Positions 16,397 to 25,052 are shown, numbered from the stretch's first letter. The stretch: DNA of 64,000 bases from Bacteroidota bacterium (GCA_025963725.1 JAOQAE010000002.1:62001-126000), one strand, 5' to 3'. Numbers and translations are program-made. Notes: generated from the letters alone by a model not told the origin.

Positions 16397-17553
16397 GCTT
16401 CCTTTGAGAACAGCACTGCCGCATTGCAGCCGCCGAACCCGGCAGCGGTCTTGAGGCAGTTGTCCACTGTGCTTTCTGTTGTTTTCTTTATGATGTTCAC
16501 CGGCTTTGTAACGCCAGGCTGATTGTAATTGTAGGTTCCGATGAGCGTGTTGCTGCGCATCGACTGGATGCCGATAATAGATTCGATGATGCCTGCAGCG
16601 CCCAGCGTATGCCCGAAATAGCTTTTCAGGCTGTTCATCGGGACATCCTGCAGCCTGGCAGTAGTAATCGCCTGCGCTTCCATTTCATCGTTGTACAGCG
16701 TTGCAGTGCCGTGCCCGGAAATGTACGCTACCTGCGAAGCGTCCATATTTGCTTCCTTCAGCGTGCGTTCAATGGCGAGCAGTAAGCCGTCGCCGGTGCG
16801 GGAAGGCCCTGAAATATGATTGGCATCGTTGGAGCTGGAGCCGCCTTTTACGGCGATCGCAGTGCCTTTTACTTTTGTTTTGTCGTTGGTGAGCACAACC
16901 GTTCCGCAGGCCTCGCCGAGCGAAATGCCGTCGCGCGCCGCATCATACGGCTTGCAAACTTCGCTGCTCACGGCTTTGAAGGATTGGAATCCCGACACAA
17001 CAAAATGCGTCATGATGTCGCCGCCGGAAACAATGATGGTATCGTAGGTATTTTCTTCCAGCAGGCGCTTTCCTAAAATGATCGCGAGCACGCCGGAAAT
17101 ACAGGCGTTTGAAACCACCAGCGCCTTGTTCGGATTACCGAAATGTTGCGTGATCATATTCCCTGTTTCCCAGAGGAACAATCGCTTCTTATCAAATTTG
17201 CCTTTGTTCTCAGGGTCCAGCAGGTCGATATTGCCTTTGGTGCTGGAAAGGATCAGCAGCGTTTTAGGGCTGCGGATGTCGATGGCAGGATTTTGCTTTA
17301 ATGTATCGCTGATGGAAAGGATGAATAATTGCTCGAGCCTGGTGTAAGGGGTTGAAGTATCCAGCTTTTTGAATTCATCATCCAAACGCCGGGCATCGAT
17401 CACCGCAGCGCATACAGGCTCAGGGGAAAGGGCGCTTTTTTCAAGGCGCTGCACTCCCGTTCTCATTTGTTTCAGCTGCGCGAAATTTTCTTCGGTGCTG
17501 AAGCCAAGCGGGGAGATGATGTTATCGGCGATTATGTAGGATTCTAATTTCAA
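16393..17553 (-). CDS. Beta-ketoacyl-ACP synthase family protein
   Basis: A 386-residue condensing enzyme. All catalytic positions are present: SNACISGV with Cys151, SGHGTAT, and KSYFGHTLGAAG, plus a closing AAGFGGCNAAV. It is more divergent than the neighbouring ketosynthase, for example SNACISG rather than TACSSS, suggesting a separate step such as starter condensation with the aryl group or work with the half-size partner. It overlaps the thioesterase gene upstream and the half-size gene downstream by 4 nt each (ATGA junctions), so the three are translationally coupled. Confidence 0.85.
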   Translation of the reverse strand: MKLESYIIADNIISPLGFSTEENFAQLKQMRTGVQRLEKSALSPEPVCAAVIDARRLDDEFKKLDTSTPYTRLEQLFILSISDTLKQNPAIDIRSPKTLLILSSTKGNIDLLDPENKGKFDKKRLFLWETGNMITQHFGNPNKALVVSNACISGVLAIILGKRLLEENTYDTIIVSGGDIMTHFVVSGFQSFKAVSSEVCKPYDAARDGISLGEACGTVVLTNDKTKVKGTAIAVKGGSSSNDANHISGPSRTGDGLLLAIERTLKEANMDASQVAYISGHGTATLYNDEMEAQAITTARLQDVPMNSLKSYFGHTLGAAGIIESIIGIQSMRSNTLIGTYNYNQPGVTKPVNIIKKTTESTVDNCLKTAAGFGGCNAAVLFSKEA

Positions 17554-18002
17554 ATCAGGTTATTCTTTTTCTTCCATGCCTCAAAAAAAGGCGGAAGCGT
17601 AATGTATAATTCATGCTGCAGGTTCATGAACACCTGCGTGGATTCACCTTTTGCCACCAGCTCGTTATCGGAGCTGCGGTAGATCTTATAGTTGAAAATG
17701 ATCTTTGCCGCCGGCGAATTGATGAAGGTTGTTTCAATGATCACGCTGTCGCCATACTGCACGGTCTTCTTATAATCCACATTGATGTTCACCAGCGGGG
17801 TTACAAATTTTTCCGTGTACATATCGAGATAGCCCAGCTTGTACTGCTTTCCGAAGGCTTCGCGGCCATCCTCGAAAAATTTCAGGTAATGCCCGTGCCA
17901 CACGATCCCGAGGGCATCCACCTCACTGAAACGTACGGGCACTTCGGTGCGGCACGACAATGTATGAATGAGAATTTTTTCCTGCGGGGCCAACGTTTCC
18001 AT
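17550..18002 (-). CDS. Hotdog acyl thioesterase (4HBT/YbgC-like)
   Basis: A 150-residue hotdog protein of the 4-hydroxybenzoyl-CoA thioesterase type. The family signature is near residue 20: RFSEVDALGIVWHGHYLKFFEDGREAF, with the usual D...V.H..Y....E order. It would hydrolyse an acyl-CoA or acyl-ACP thioester, either releasing a chain or editing stalled intermediates. It opens a tightly coupled set: its stop overlaps the start of the next ketosynthase by 4 nt. In aryl polyene clusters a thioesterase of this type is common. The exact thioester is unknown. Confidence 0.85.
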   Translation of the reverse strand: METLAPQEKILIHTLSCRTEVPVRFSEVDALGIVWHGHYLKFFEDGREAFGKQYKLGYLDMYTEKFVTPLVNINVDYKKTVQYGDSVIIETTFINSPAAKIIFNYKIYRSSDNELVAKGESTQVFMNLQHELYITLPPFFEAWKKKNNLI

Positions 18003-18086
18003 GGTTTTTTTCTGAAGCGCTAAAGTATTAAAATATGGGCAATTTACGCTGATAAAACAGCAGAAAAGCGGGATTGTTCGTAAGAA

Positions 18087-19361
18087 TTACCTGTTTTTGG
18101 CTTTGTTGAAAAGCCATGCTGCCCCAACGGTAAAGCCGAAGAATGCCAGGAGCCTCAGCGCGTAGGGCAACACCGCCGTGAACGAGCCGCCGCCGAGGAA
18201 GATCTTGTGAAATGCGCTCAGCGCCCAGTAAAGCGGGGAGAGGCCCGACAAAATGCGGATGCTTTCAGGCATTACATATACCGGCACCCAGATGCCCCCA
18301 AGCGCCGCGAGGATCACCACCGAAACGGCCCCGAAGGTGGATGACTGCTGGTGTGTTTTGAACAGTGTGCCCACAAGGATGCCGTAGCCTGTGGCCGCCA
18401 GCCCGCAGCTTACAGCAACCAGGACGATGGCCGATATCGAATGCCCGATCACCAGCGAGGGAAGGCCGAGCAAAGGCAGAAGATAAATTCCCACCAGCAG
18501 CATCAGCAGGCACTGGATGAGGCAGATGGCCAGGTAAGCCGCGATCTTGCCCGTCATTACCGTGATGTACGATCCGGGCATGCTGAGGATGCGTGTGTAG
18601 CTGCCATCATCGCGCTCCTTGATGATGCTTCCCGCCATGGAGATCACAATGAAGAACATCCCGAAGATGGTCCATGCCGGAACGTTGTGCTGCACCGAGT
18701 TCAGCTGCAGCATTTCCTGCGGTGTTTCCACCGTGTTCATTTCCTTAAAGCTTACGAGCTCATCTATTTTGTTTTCTTCGCCGGAAGCATTGCCTCCCTT
18801 GTTCAGCTCCCTGCTGAAATAATCAAGCAGGGTTTGTGTTTCCAGCTTTGAGGTAAATTCCTTTAAGGTGCTGAGGATGGAGATCTTGAATGATTTTTTT
18901 GTATCCGGCGCAAAGAAGATCAGGAGGCTCAGCTCACCTGTTGCGGCAGGAGCGGCTTTCAGCGAATCGGAAAGCCCGGCAGCGCTGAGCTTTTCAGTTA
19001 CAAATGCGTTTACTTTTGAGTTCAATATGCTTGTAGCATCGGCCGGGATCACAATGCCGATCTCGTAGTCGCCGCCCTTCACGCTTTGCTTGATGCCGCT
19101 TTCCGGCTGATCTGTTTTCGTGATCTCGAAAATTTTAGCATCCCTTAATCCTTTCTCAATTGTTCTTCCAAGCGTGGAAGTGTCCTTGTTGGAGAGCAGC
19201 AGCGGGATCTTCAGCTCCTGGTAATCGCGGAAGGGCGCATCCTGGATGAGCGCCATGAGGGTGATCATTGCCATGGGCATCAGGAACAGGATCGCCAGCC
19301 CGCCCCGGTCGCGGAGAAGGATGAGGAGTTCTTTTCGGATGGTTGATGTTAATCTGAGCAT
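18087..19361 (-). CDS. ABC-2 type transporter permease
   Basis: A 424-residue ABC exporter membrane subunit. One membrane helix lies near the N-terminus (GLAILFLMPMAMITLMALI, about 19-37), then a soluble extracytoplasmic domain to about residue 225, then five or so helices to the end (FGMFFIVISMAGSII, LAICLIQCLLMLLV, and so on). This is the ABC-2 type layout. Its ATPase is encoded at 19763-20512, separated by about 400 nt of repeat DNA. Together they probably form an efflux system for the pigment or its precursors, alongside the MMPL exporter. Substrate is inferred from location only. Confidence 0.85.
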   Translation of the reverse strand: MLRLTSTIRKELLILLRDRGGLAILFLMPMAMITLMALIQDAPFRDYQELKIPLLLSNKDTSTLGRTIEKGLRDAKIFEITKTDQPESGIKQSVKGGDYEIGIVIPADATSILNSKVNAFVTEKLSAAGLSDSLKAAPAATGELSLLIFFAPDTKKSFKISILSTLKEFTSKLETQTLLDYFSRELNKGGNASGEENKIDELVSFKEMNTVETPQEMLQLNSVQHNVPAWTIFGMFFIVISMAGSIIKERDDGSYTRILSMPGSYITVMTGKIAAYLAICLIQCLLMLLVGIYLLPLLGLPSLVIGHSISAIVLVAVSCGLAATGYGILVGTLFKTHQQSSTFGAVSVVILAALGGIWVPVYVMPESIRILSGLSPLYWALSAFHKIFLGGGSFTAVLPYALRLLAFFGFTVGAAWLFNKAKNR

Positions 19362-19762
19362 ATATTTTACCGCAAAGGCGCTGAGGCGTAGTTTTTTTGA
19401 ATTGTTAAATATCTGCTTAATTTATGAATTATGTTGTGCGTAAGTCATTTCGAGTTCGACCGAAGGGAGAGTATCGAGAAAGTGTGTGGGCTTGTTCTCG
19501 ATATGCTCGTTCCTCGCTACTCGAACTGACGCTACTAAAATTCAATTCAGGATGATATTCTAAATGGCAGATGTTCCAACTTCTTCACGCTGAACACACC
19601 CCTAACCCCTCTTCCTTCGGCTGCGCTCAGGATAAACCGGGGAATTGATCCTGCACATTTTTTTATTCCGTTTTCTGATTGGTCACCGCGCTTAATTATT
19701 AACCGTCTACGAACTCCCAACTCCCAACTCCCAACTACAAACTACAAACTACAAACTCCCAA
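19362..19762. repeat. Non-coding repeat cluster between ABC transporter subunits
   Basis: This 401-nt stretch has no credible gene. It holds a TIR-bounded element at 19444-19530, a second element at 19594-19660 containing GAATTGATCCTGCAC, and a heptamer run at 19712-19763 (three AACTCCC-type units, three AACTACA-type units, one more AACTCCC). The heptamer run abuts the stop codon of the ATPase gene. The rest is AT-rich and shows nothing recognisable. Confidence 0.75.
19444..19530 (-). repeat. 87-bp inverted-repeat element, copy 1
   Basis: Bounded by GTCATTTCGAGT and ACTCGAACTGAC. The whole element matches the reverse complement of 42265-42350 at about 90 percent by eye, including CCGAAGGGAGAGTATCGAGAA and CCTCGCTACTCGAACTGAC. 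It is non-coding and MITE-like in form. No transposase is in the window. Confidence 0.8.
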
Positions 19763-20512
19763 CTAATCCCTTAGCTTCTTCCCTGTCAATTTCAAAAACA
19801 ATTCCTCAAGGTTAGCACAGGTTTCCTTCTTTATCAATTCCTTCGGTTGCCCGGAACTGATTATTTTTCCATGGTCGATCACCGCTATTTCATTGCAGAG
19901 ATTTTCCGCTTCTTCCATTAAGTGCGAGGTGTACACGATCGTCATCCCGCTTTTGTTGAGCAGGTGAAGGTGATTGGTGATCACGTTGCGCGACTGTACA
20001 TCCACGCCTACCGTAGGCTCATCGAGAAATAAGATCTTTGGATTGTGAAGGATGCCTGCAATAAGGTTGATCCTCCTTTTCATGCCGCCGGAGAACGTAC
20101 CTACCTGTTTTTTTGAATGCTCCTGCAAACCGAAATGTTCCAGGTGCTCCCTGATATTTTCCTTCAGGCTGCTGCCTTTCAGCCCGTACATGTTGCCGAT
20201 ATACTGTAGGTTCTCAAATGCGGTAAGGGTAGGGTAAAGGGCAATGTCCTGCGGCACAACGCCAATGTTCTTTTTGATCTCTTCGGCCTGTGTTGCCAGC
20301 GGATGCCCGAGCAGGTAAAGCGCTCCTGCGGATGGTTGTATCAATCCGCATAAGGCGGAAATGGTGGTGGTTTTCCCGGCGCCGTTCGGGCCCAAAAGCC
20401 CGAAAATGCTGCCGGATGGGATGCTGAATGAAATATCGTCGACTGCAGGATTGCCGGAACCTTTGTAAATCTTTGTGAAATGCTCTACCCGGATCGCGGC
20501 AGTACTGCTCAT
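19763..20512 (-). CDS. ABC transporter ATP-binding protein
   Basis: A 249-residue ABC ATPase. Walker A is GPNGAGKTT (about 40-48), the signature is FSGGMKRRINL, Walker B is ILFLDEPTVGVD, and the switch His follows in IVYTSHLMEEAE. It powers the ABC-2 permease encoded next on the same strand. Its ATG overlaps the stop of the upstream dehydratase gene in a TAATG junction, so it is coupled to the biosynthetic genes. This coupling is the strongest evidence that the transporter belongs to the pigment pathway. Confidence 0.9.
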   Translation of the reverse strand: MSSTAAIRVEHFTKIYKGSGNPAVDDISFSIPSGSIFGLLGPNGAGKTTTISALCGLIQPSAGALYLLGHPLATQAEEIKKNIGVVPQDIALYPTLTAFENLQYIGNMYGLKGSSLKENIREHLEHFGLQEHSKKQVGTFSGGMKRRINLIAGILHNPKILFLDEPTVGVDVQSRNVITNHLHLLNKSGMTIVYTSHLMEEAENLCNEIAVIDHGKIISSGQPKELIKKETCANLEELFLKLTGKKLRD

Positions 20513-20967
20513 TATCTCTTCAGGAATATTTTCATTTCACATTCAGCTACGGGCTCGCCGTCAACGGTAGATCTACCGCTGATGAGTGTAACATCGAACA
20601 CGACCTGCTGAACGGTGATCTCCGTTTTAAGCTCGCTGCCTGCTTTCGGAAGCTGGTGGATCACCAGCTTTTTAATAGCGCCGATATAGCCAACCGGAGG
20701 AGTTCCTTTTTCGCCATCCTTCAGCAGGAGGGAAGCCATGTATCCTGCGCGGATAGCGGCAGTTTGCGCGATGTTCTCCACGATGCCCGGCTCGGTGAAG
20801 AGGCCGTTGTGGCAGAAAACATTGTCGGCCTGCACCGTAAAGCCGGATACAGTTGTTTTTGAATCATTGGACCAAAGCTTGTCCACCATTTCTATCGGCG
20901 GTTTTTGGGGAATAAGAGCGGAAACTTCAGCTCCTTCGATCAATGGACGGTTCAATACTTCAGTCAT
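20512..20967 (-). CDS. Hotdog 3-hydroxyacyl-ACP dehydratase-like protein
   Basis: A 151-residue single hotdog protein of the FabA/FabZ-like superfamily. Visible features are LIPQKPPIEMVDKLWS near the start, FTEPGIVENIAQTAAIRAGYM in the place of the central hotdog helix, and a closing strand EPVAECEMKIFLKR. It resembles the second, divergent dehydratase of aryl polyene clusters. The ATG at 20967 is preferred over a TTG three codons upstream because it sits one base after the stop of darB. It also overlaps the ATPase gene downstream. Likely role: dehydration of 3-hydroxyacyl-ACP in polyene or resorcinol chain building. Confidence 0.8.
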   Translation of the reverse strand: MTEVLNRPLIEGAEVSALIPQKPPIEMVDKLWSNDSKTTVSGFTVQADNVFCHNGLFTEPGIVENIAQTAAIRAGYMASLLLKDGEKGTPPVGYIGAIKKLVIHQLPKAGSELKTEITVQQVVFDVTLISGRSTVDGEPVAECEMKIFLKR

Positions 20968-20968
20968 T

Positions 20969-22108
20969 TTATACAACAGTTAATAAAGCGTTAGCGTAGG
21001 AAAAACGGGCACTTTCAGGAACGGTGAGCCAGATCTTCTGGCCCTTTTTCAGCTTGCCGGAGTTCATCAGCGCTTCAAGCGCGATGAAAATAGAGGCTGC
21101 GCCGATATTACCAACTTCGGTAAGGTTCACAAACCATCTCTCCTGCGGGAGCTGAACCCCGTATTTCAGCATTTCATCATCCACCTTCTTCCTGAAAAAT
21201 TCGGAGGAGATATGCGGCAGGAACCAGTCGATGCTTTGCGGATCGACCTTGTGCTTTTCCAGCAGCTCCAGGTATTTTTTTGTGCCCAGCTGGGCAATGT
21301 ATTTATCAAGTAAGCGGGGATCCTGCTTCATTGCAAAGATCGACTTTTCCAGCCATTCTTTCGGCGTGAACTCGCTCCAGCCATGCAGGTTGCCTTCAGC
21401 GTCCTTATCGGCTCCAACGTACATGCAGGCTTCGGCTTCATTTGCAAAGGAGCAGATCTCGATCCATTCCACCTTTAGTGAAAGTCCTTCAGCGTTCGGC
21501 TTGTCGCTCATGAGCACGGCTGCAGCGCCATCGGACAGCATCCAGCGTAAAAAATCTTTTTCAAAGGCAAGCATCGGGTCGTTTTCCAGCTCTTTCAGCT
21601 TTTGCGCCTCTTCGTGGTACGATTGGGCGGAAAGCCATGTGGAAAGCTTCTCGGAGCCGGTGGTAACGGCATTGGAAGTGTTCCCGGTGAGGATGGACAT
21701 GTGTGCGTATTTCAGCGCGTTCATGCCGGAGCAGCAGGAGCCGGAAAAGGTGATCGTTTCAATGGGCCTGGATTTCAGGAGGCCGTGCACCATGATGCCA
21801 TGGGCGGGCAGCACCTGGTCGGGAGAAGTGGTCCCGCTGGTGATCAGCTGGATGTCCTCCAGCTTAAATCCGCCTGTGCACAGGGCTTTAATGGCTTCTG
21901 CCGTAAGCTCTGCGTTATTGTGTGTGCTCTTGCCTTCCTTATCGCGGGAGTAATAGCGTTTGGTGATCTTGTTGTTCCGCAGCACGATCGATTTTGAGCG
22001 GGACTTTCTCCCGTCAACATAGCCAAGATACTCTTCCATCTCATCGTTGCTCACAGGCTCTCCCGGTAAAAACTTGGCGATACGGTTAATATAAACAGCT
22101 TTATCCAT
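20969..22108 (-). CDS. darB: DarB-like ketosynthase (KAS III type)
   Basis: A 379-residue thiolase-fold condensing enzyme of the FabH-like class, matching DarB of dialkylresorcinol synthesis. The nucleophile lies in TFSGSCCSGMNAL (Cys125 or 126). The C-terminal His and Asn motifs are seen in WFLPHISSEF and VGNIGAASIFIAL. In characterised systems DarB condenses two acyl units and, with the aromatase-like DarA, forms a 2,5-dialkylcyclohexanedione that is oxidised to the resorcinol. The frame stays open to 22177, but a promoter box overlaps that region. The ATG at 22108 (MDKAVYINRIAKFLPGE) fits the family start. Confidence 0.9.
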   Translation of the reverse strand: MDKAVYINRIAKFLPGEPVSNDEMEEYLGYVDGRKSRSKSIVLRNNKITKRYYSRDKEGKSTHNNAELTAEAIKALCTGGFKLEDIQLITSGTTSPDQVLPAHGIMVHGLLKSRPIETITFSGSCCSGMNALKYAHMSILTGNTSNAVTTGSEKLSTWLSAQSYHEEAQKLKELENDPMLAFEKDFLRWMLSDGAAAVLMSDKPNAEGLSLKVEWIEICSFANEAEACMYVGADKDAEGNLHGWSEFTPKEWLEKSIFAMKQDPRLLDKYIAQLGTKKYLELLEKHKVDPQSIDWFLPHISSEFFRKKVDDEMLKYGVQLPQERWFVNLTEVGNIGAASIFIALEALMNSGKLKKGQKIWLTVPESARFSYANALLTVV

Positions 22109-22174
22109 AAACTTATCAGGGCGTTTCAACAAAAACAATGAATTCTGCCAATTGTTCTGATTTCGCGCGAAACG

Positions 22175-22182
22175 CAAAAGTA
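22175..22182 (-). promoter_or_regulatory. -7 box TACTTTTG upstream of darB
   Basis: Exact TAnnTTTG on the minus strand with start expected near 22169, about 60 nt before the darB ATG. It excludes the longer darB start at 22177. No clear -33 TTTG was found. Confidence 0.5.
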
Positions 22183-22256
22183 CGGTATTTAATCAATTCA
22201 GAGGAAACTGCGGGCGGTTTTTTTGAAAATTCTTACTGAAATCGGGGCTGTAACGC

Positions 22257-23177
22257 TTAGCGGAGTGTATTTTGAGAGAAATAGGCGATCTCCTTTTTCA
22301 TTTTTCCCGGAGCGATAAGCGGGGCCAGGCGTGAAATAATAGTAATGATAGGGGAAAGGATGAGAATGCCTGTGGGCAGCACGATGCCGAAGATCCGGAC
22401 CCGGGTGCGCCTGTCCTGGCTGCCGGCGGTGCCTTTTTTGGAGATGTAATTCGCATACAGCGGGAACAGCACTTTTCCCCTTCCTTCCAGCAGCATGAGG
22501 TTGGCCTTTACCTGTACGGCGCCGGCATCAACTAATTCTTTTTGTAAGGAGCTGTAATCGTTTGATTTTAATGATCTTATAATTTTTGATCCGAAGGAGG
22601 GAGCGATCCGGAGGTCGTCTTCCTTTACGCCGTATTTCGGGAAGATCCCGAGGAAGCGGCCTTTTTCCCCGCCGAGAACGAATGCGAGCACGGTAACGAG
22701 GCTCACAAGGTTTGCCGACTTGTCTACAAAAGTGATATTGCCCACGAGACGGGCCTTCAACTCCAGCAAGCGCTTCTTCATTTTTTCCTGTGCGCTCAGC
22801 CACATATTGCGGCAGGCGATCACGGTGACCACAGGCGTTCCGTTCAGCACTTTTTGCGCTTCGGGGCTTTGCAGGAATGAATTTACGGGAACGCAAACCG
22901 ACAGGAACCATGGCTGGTAGGCGATCACCACGAGGTCGTATTTTTTATCGGGATCGAATGAAAAAGGCGCGAGCGCACAGGGAACGCCGTGCACGGTTTC
23001 CGGGAACACATCGAAAAATTCCATGTAGCTCCAGGGATAAGGGAATGTTTTCAGGGGCTTCAGCTGCTCGTAATGGATCGTTACTTCCGGGTCGTTCTCA
23101 AATGGCAGCATGGTGGCTTTTACTGCGCTGCTGAGCTGTCCGGTTTGGGTGAAATAAATAACGAGCACATTTTTCAT
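22257..23177 (-). CDS. darA: DarA-like dialkylresorcinol condensing enzyme
   Basis: A 306-residue protein matching DarA of dialkylresorcinol biosynthesis. It opens with a flavodoxin-like strand and phosphate loop (VLVIYFTQTGQLSSAV), and carries a hydrophobic stretch near the C-terminus (FGIVLPTGILILSPIITIISRLAPLI), suggesting membrane association. With DarB it forms the dialkylresorcinol head that is esterified to the aryl polyene acid in flexirubins. darA precedes darB on the same strand, about 150 nt upstream. A TATTTTTG box ends 5 nt before its ATG. Confidence 0.9.
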   Translation of the reverse strand: MKNVLVIYFTQTGQLSSAVKATMLPFENDPEVTIHYEQLKPLKTFPYPWSYMEFFDVFPETVHGVPCALAPFSFDPDKKYDLVVIAYQPWFLSVCVPVNSFLQSPEAQKVLNGTPVVTVIACRNMWLSAQEKMKKRLLELKARLVGNITFVDKSANLVSLVTVLAFVLGGEKGRFLGIFPKYGVKEDDLRIAPSFGSKIIRSLKSNDYSSLQKELVDAGAVQVKANLMLLEGRGKVLFPLYANYISKKGTAGSQDRRTRVRIFGIVLPTGILILSPIITIISRLAPLIAPGKMKKEIAYFSQNTLR

Positions 23178-23182
23178 AGCTG

Positions 23183-23190
23183 CAAAAATA
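23183..23190 (-). promoter_or_regulatory. -7 box TATTTTTG directly before darA
   Basis: Exact TAnnTTTG with only 5 nt between its final G and the darA ATG at 23177. If used, the message would start at or within a base or two of the ATG and be essentially leaderless. Confidence 0.45.
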
Positions 23191-23206
23191 GCAAAATAGC
23201 TTTGGC

Positions 23207-24016
23207 TTACTTGTTCTTTATTTTCGTGGTTTCCTCGTCGAACATTACGGTAAGCGTGAGCGGAAGCATTTTATCCGGGGTGATCTCCTTGAATGCATCT
23301 TTCCACATGATCATCATTTCCTCTTTCTGCATGTCGCCGGAAGTGGTCGGGATATCTTTCCACGCCACTACTATATCATTCTCGCTGCCTTTCCCGAAGA
23401 TCAGCGGCTTTTTGTTGGAATGGAAATTTGCATATTCCTTTCCGTCTGCCATCTTCATGCTTACTTTGTTCGGCTCGAACACGCCGATCTTATCGCCTAC
23501 ATATTTTACCTTAAAGCTGGCATCGGTGCGGGCTGTTGTTTTTTTGTTCTTGATCAGCGTGATATCGAAGCCGCCTGCCTTGAAATCGTTCTTTGTTGCG
23601 GGAAGCTTAAAGTCTGCGGCATTCACGCCTTTCACATCGGTGGAAAACTTGTACATGCCTTCCATCACAAAGTTGAAATTCTCCGGCAGCATGTAGCCCG
23701 GGCCTTTGAGGTCGATCACCTGTGAATCCTCGTCGTTGGGGCGGATGATCAGCCATTTTTCCTCGGGGTTAAAGTTCTTTCCCCCGATCTTGAAAATGCT
23801 TTCGGAAGGCTTGTACACGATGTAATCGTTGGTTTTGTTGTAGATGCGGACCTTGAATTTCACGCCTGCCGCTGTCGCCACCGCATCAATGATGGCGATC
23901 TTTACATCATTGTTCTCGATCACCTGGTCGCGGTAAAAGATCTTTTTGTAATTCTGTGCGGAAGCGGCACTGATAAAGAGGAGTGCGCTTAAAACTACTG
24001 CGGATATTTTTTTCAT
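23207..24016 (-). CDS. Secreted protein of unknown function, paralogue A
   Basis: A 269-residue protein with a clear signal peptide (MKKISAVVLSALLFISAASAQ). I do not recognise a family. It is a paralogue of the next gene upstream on this strand (24158-24991): both share YKKIFYRD/YAKLYYKD openings, NPEEKW..I.PN.., LPATKNDFK/LPVTKNDFK, YVGDKIG/YNGDKMG and FKEITPDK/FTEVTPEK at matching spacings. The predicted mature part is strand-rich. It has its own promoter box and sits just upstream of darA on the same strand. A periplasmic or outer-membrane role is likely; any link to pigment is from location only. Confidence 0.7.
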   Translation of the reverse strand: MKKISAVVLSALLFISAASAQNYKKIFYRDQVIENNDVKIAIIDAVATAAGVKFKVRIYNKTNDYIVYKPSESIFKIGGKNFNPEEKWLIIRPNDEDSQVIDLKGPGYMLPENFNFVMEGMYKFSTDVKGVNAADFKLPATKNDFKAGGFDITLIKNKKTTARTDASFKVKYVGDKIGVFEPNKVSMKMADGKEYANFHSNKKPLIFGKGSENDIVVAWKDIPTTSGDMQKEEMMIMWKDAFKEITPDKMLPLTLTVMFDEETTKIKNK

Positions 24017-24057
24017 AGCGGTTGTGTTTTTGATGCCGGTTTTTGCAATTATTACAC

Positions 24058-24065
24058 CAAAAGTA
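24058..24065 (-). promoter_or_regulatory. -7 box TACTTTTG upstream of paralogue A
   Basis: Exact TAnnTTTG about 40 nt before the ATG at 24016. It lies just after the terminator of the preceding gene, so the two paralogues probably have separate transcripts. Confidence 0.45.
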
Positions 24066-24091
24066 GCATATAATTTCCATGGAGTAAAAAC

Positions 24092-24141
24092 AAAAAGAAA
24101 AACCGTTCTCCGCGGATAATGGTGCGGAAGAACGGCTTTTT
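24092..24141 (-). terminator. Terminator after paralogue B
   Basis: On the minus strand an arm at 24135-24124 pairs with one at 24113-24103 (CCGTTCT and CCGC blocks with a one-base bulge), followed by TTTTTCTTTTTG. It lies 17 nt after the stop of the 24158-24991 gene. Confidence 0.75.
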
Positions 24142-24157
24142 AAGAAGATCATTATTA

Positions 24158-24991
24158 TTATTTCCCTTTTGCGTCGCTGGTAGCCTGGTCGAATTCGAAG
24201 TTAAGAGTTTCGGCTTTTAATTTTTCAGGGGTGACTTCCGTAAAGAGATCATTGAACTTTACGATCATCTCTACCTTTTGCATATCCATTGCTTTGCCGC
24301 CTTCCATCCTGTTCCAGTTCAGGGTGAAATCCTCCTTCTGTCCTTTTTTCATCATCACGATAGGAGCAGAGCTTGCTAATAGCCCGGTTGATTTTACGGA
24401 TGCATACTCATTTCCATCAGGCATTACCACACCGGCCTTAAGCGGATAAAGGATCCCCATTTTATCACCGTTATATACAACATTCAGCTTAAGGTTGGTA
24501 GCATCACTTTCCTTGTATACTTTGCCTACGGCCACCGAATAGTTACCCGTTTTGAAATCGTTTTTTGTAACAGGCAGCCTGAAGTCAGGGGTCGGAATTC
24601 CTTTTGCATCAGCAGATAGTTTGTAAAGCCCGTCGAGCAGAAAGGAGTAGCTTTTTACAGAATTGTATGAGCCTTTTATGTTTATGATCACAAAGTTATC
24701 GCCGTTCGGCTCAATGATCTTCCATTTTTCCGCCGGTTTCATTTCCTTGCCATCGATCATGAACTTGCATTCTTCCGGCTTGAGGATGAGGAAATCGCTG
24801 GTCTTGTTGGTGATCTTCAGCTTGAACTTTGTTTCGCCTTCGGTTGATACTGCATTGTCGACAGTGATCGTTACTTCATTGGTCTCGATCTTAATGTCTT
24901 TGTAATAAAGCTTTGCATACTTCGTTTCTTTTTGCGCATTGGCTGTATTCAGCGTAGCAATTGCCATTACAGCGAGGATCAATTTTTTCAT
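24158..24991 (-). CDS. Secreted protein of unknown function, paralogue B
   Basis: A 277-residue protein with a signal peptide (MKKLILAVMAIATLNTANAQ). It is the duplicate of the 23207-24016 product, with the same block order (EECKFMIDGKEMKPAEKWKI near residue 80, DFRLPVTKNDFKTGNYSV near 140, FTEVTPEKLKAETLNFEFD at the end). No catalytic motif or family name is recognised. It has a promoter box upstream and a terminator downstream, so it is a single-gene transcript. The pair sits between darA and the BtrH-like gene. Confidence 0.7.
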   Translation of the reverse strand: MKKLILAVMAIATLNTANAQKETKYAKLYYKDIKIETNEVTITVDNAVSTEGETKFKLKITNKTSDFLILKPEECKFMIDGKEMKPAEKWKIIEPNGDNFVIINIKGSYNSVKSYSFLLDGLYKLSADAKGIPTPDFRLPVTKNDFKTGNYSVAVGKVYKESDATNLKLNVVYNGDKMGILYPLKAGVVMPDGNEYASVKSTGLLASSAPIVMMKKGQKEDFTLNWNRMEGGKAMDMQKVEMIVKFNDLFTEVTPEKLKAETLNFEFDQATSDAKGK

Positions 24992-25052
24992 AATTTTTAT
25001 TTTTTGGTTTTTGTTATTGAATAAGGATCTTGCCCTGTTACAAACAACAAGG

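Noticed and set aside
21231-21953. A 240-codon plus-strand open frame
   Set aside because: It is antisense to darB, Ser-rich, with no recognisable motif.
22109-22177. Longer darB start at 22177
   Set aside because: It overlaps an exact TAnnTTTG box, and the family start is MDKAVYINRIAK.
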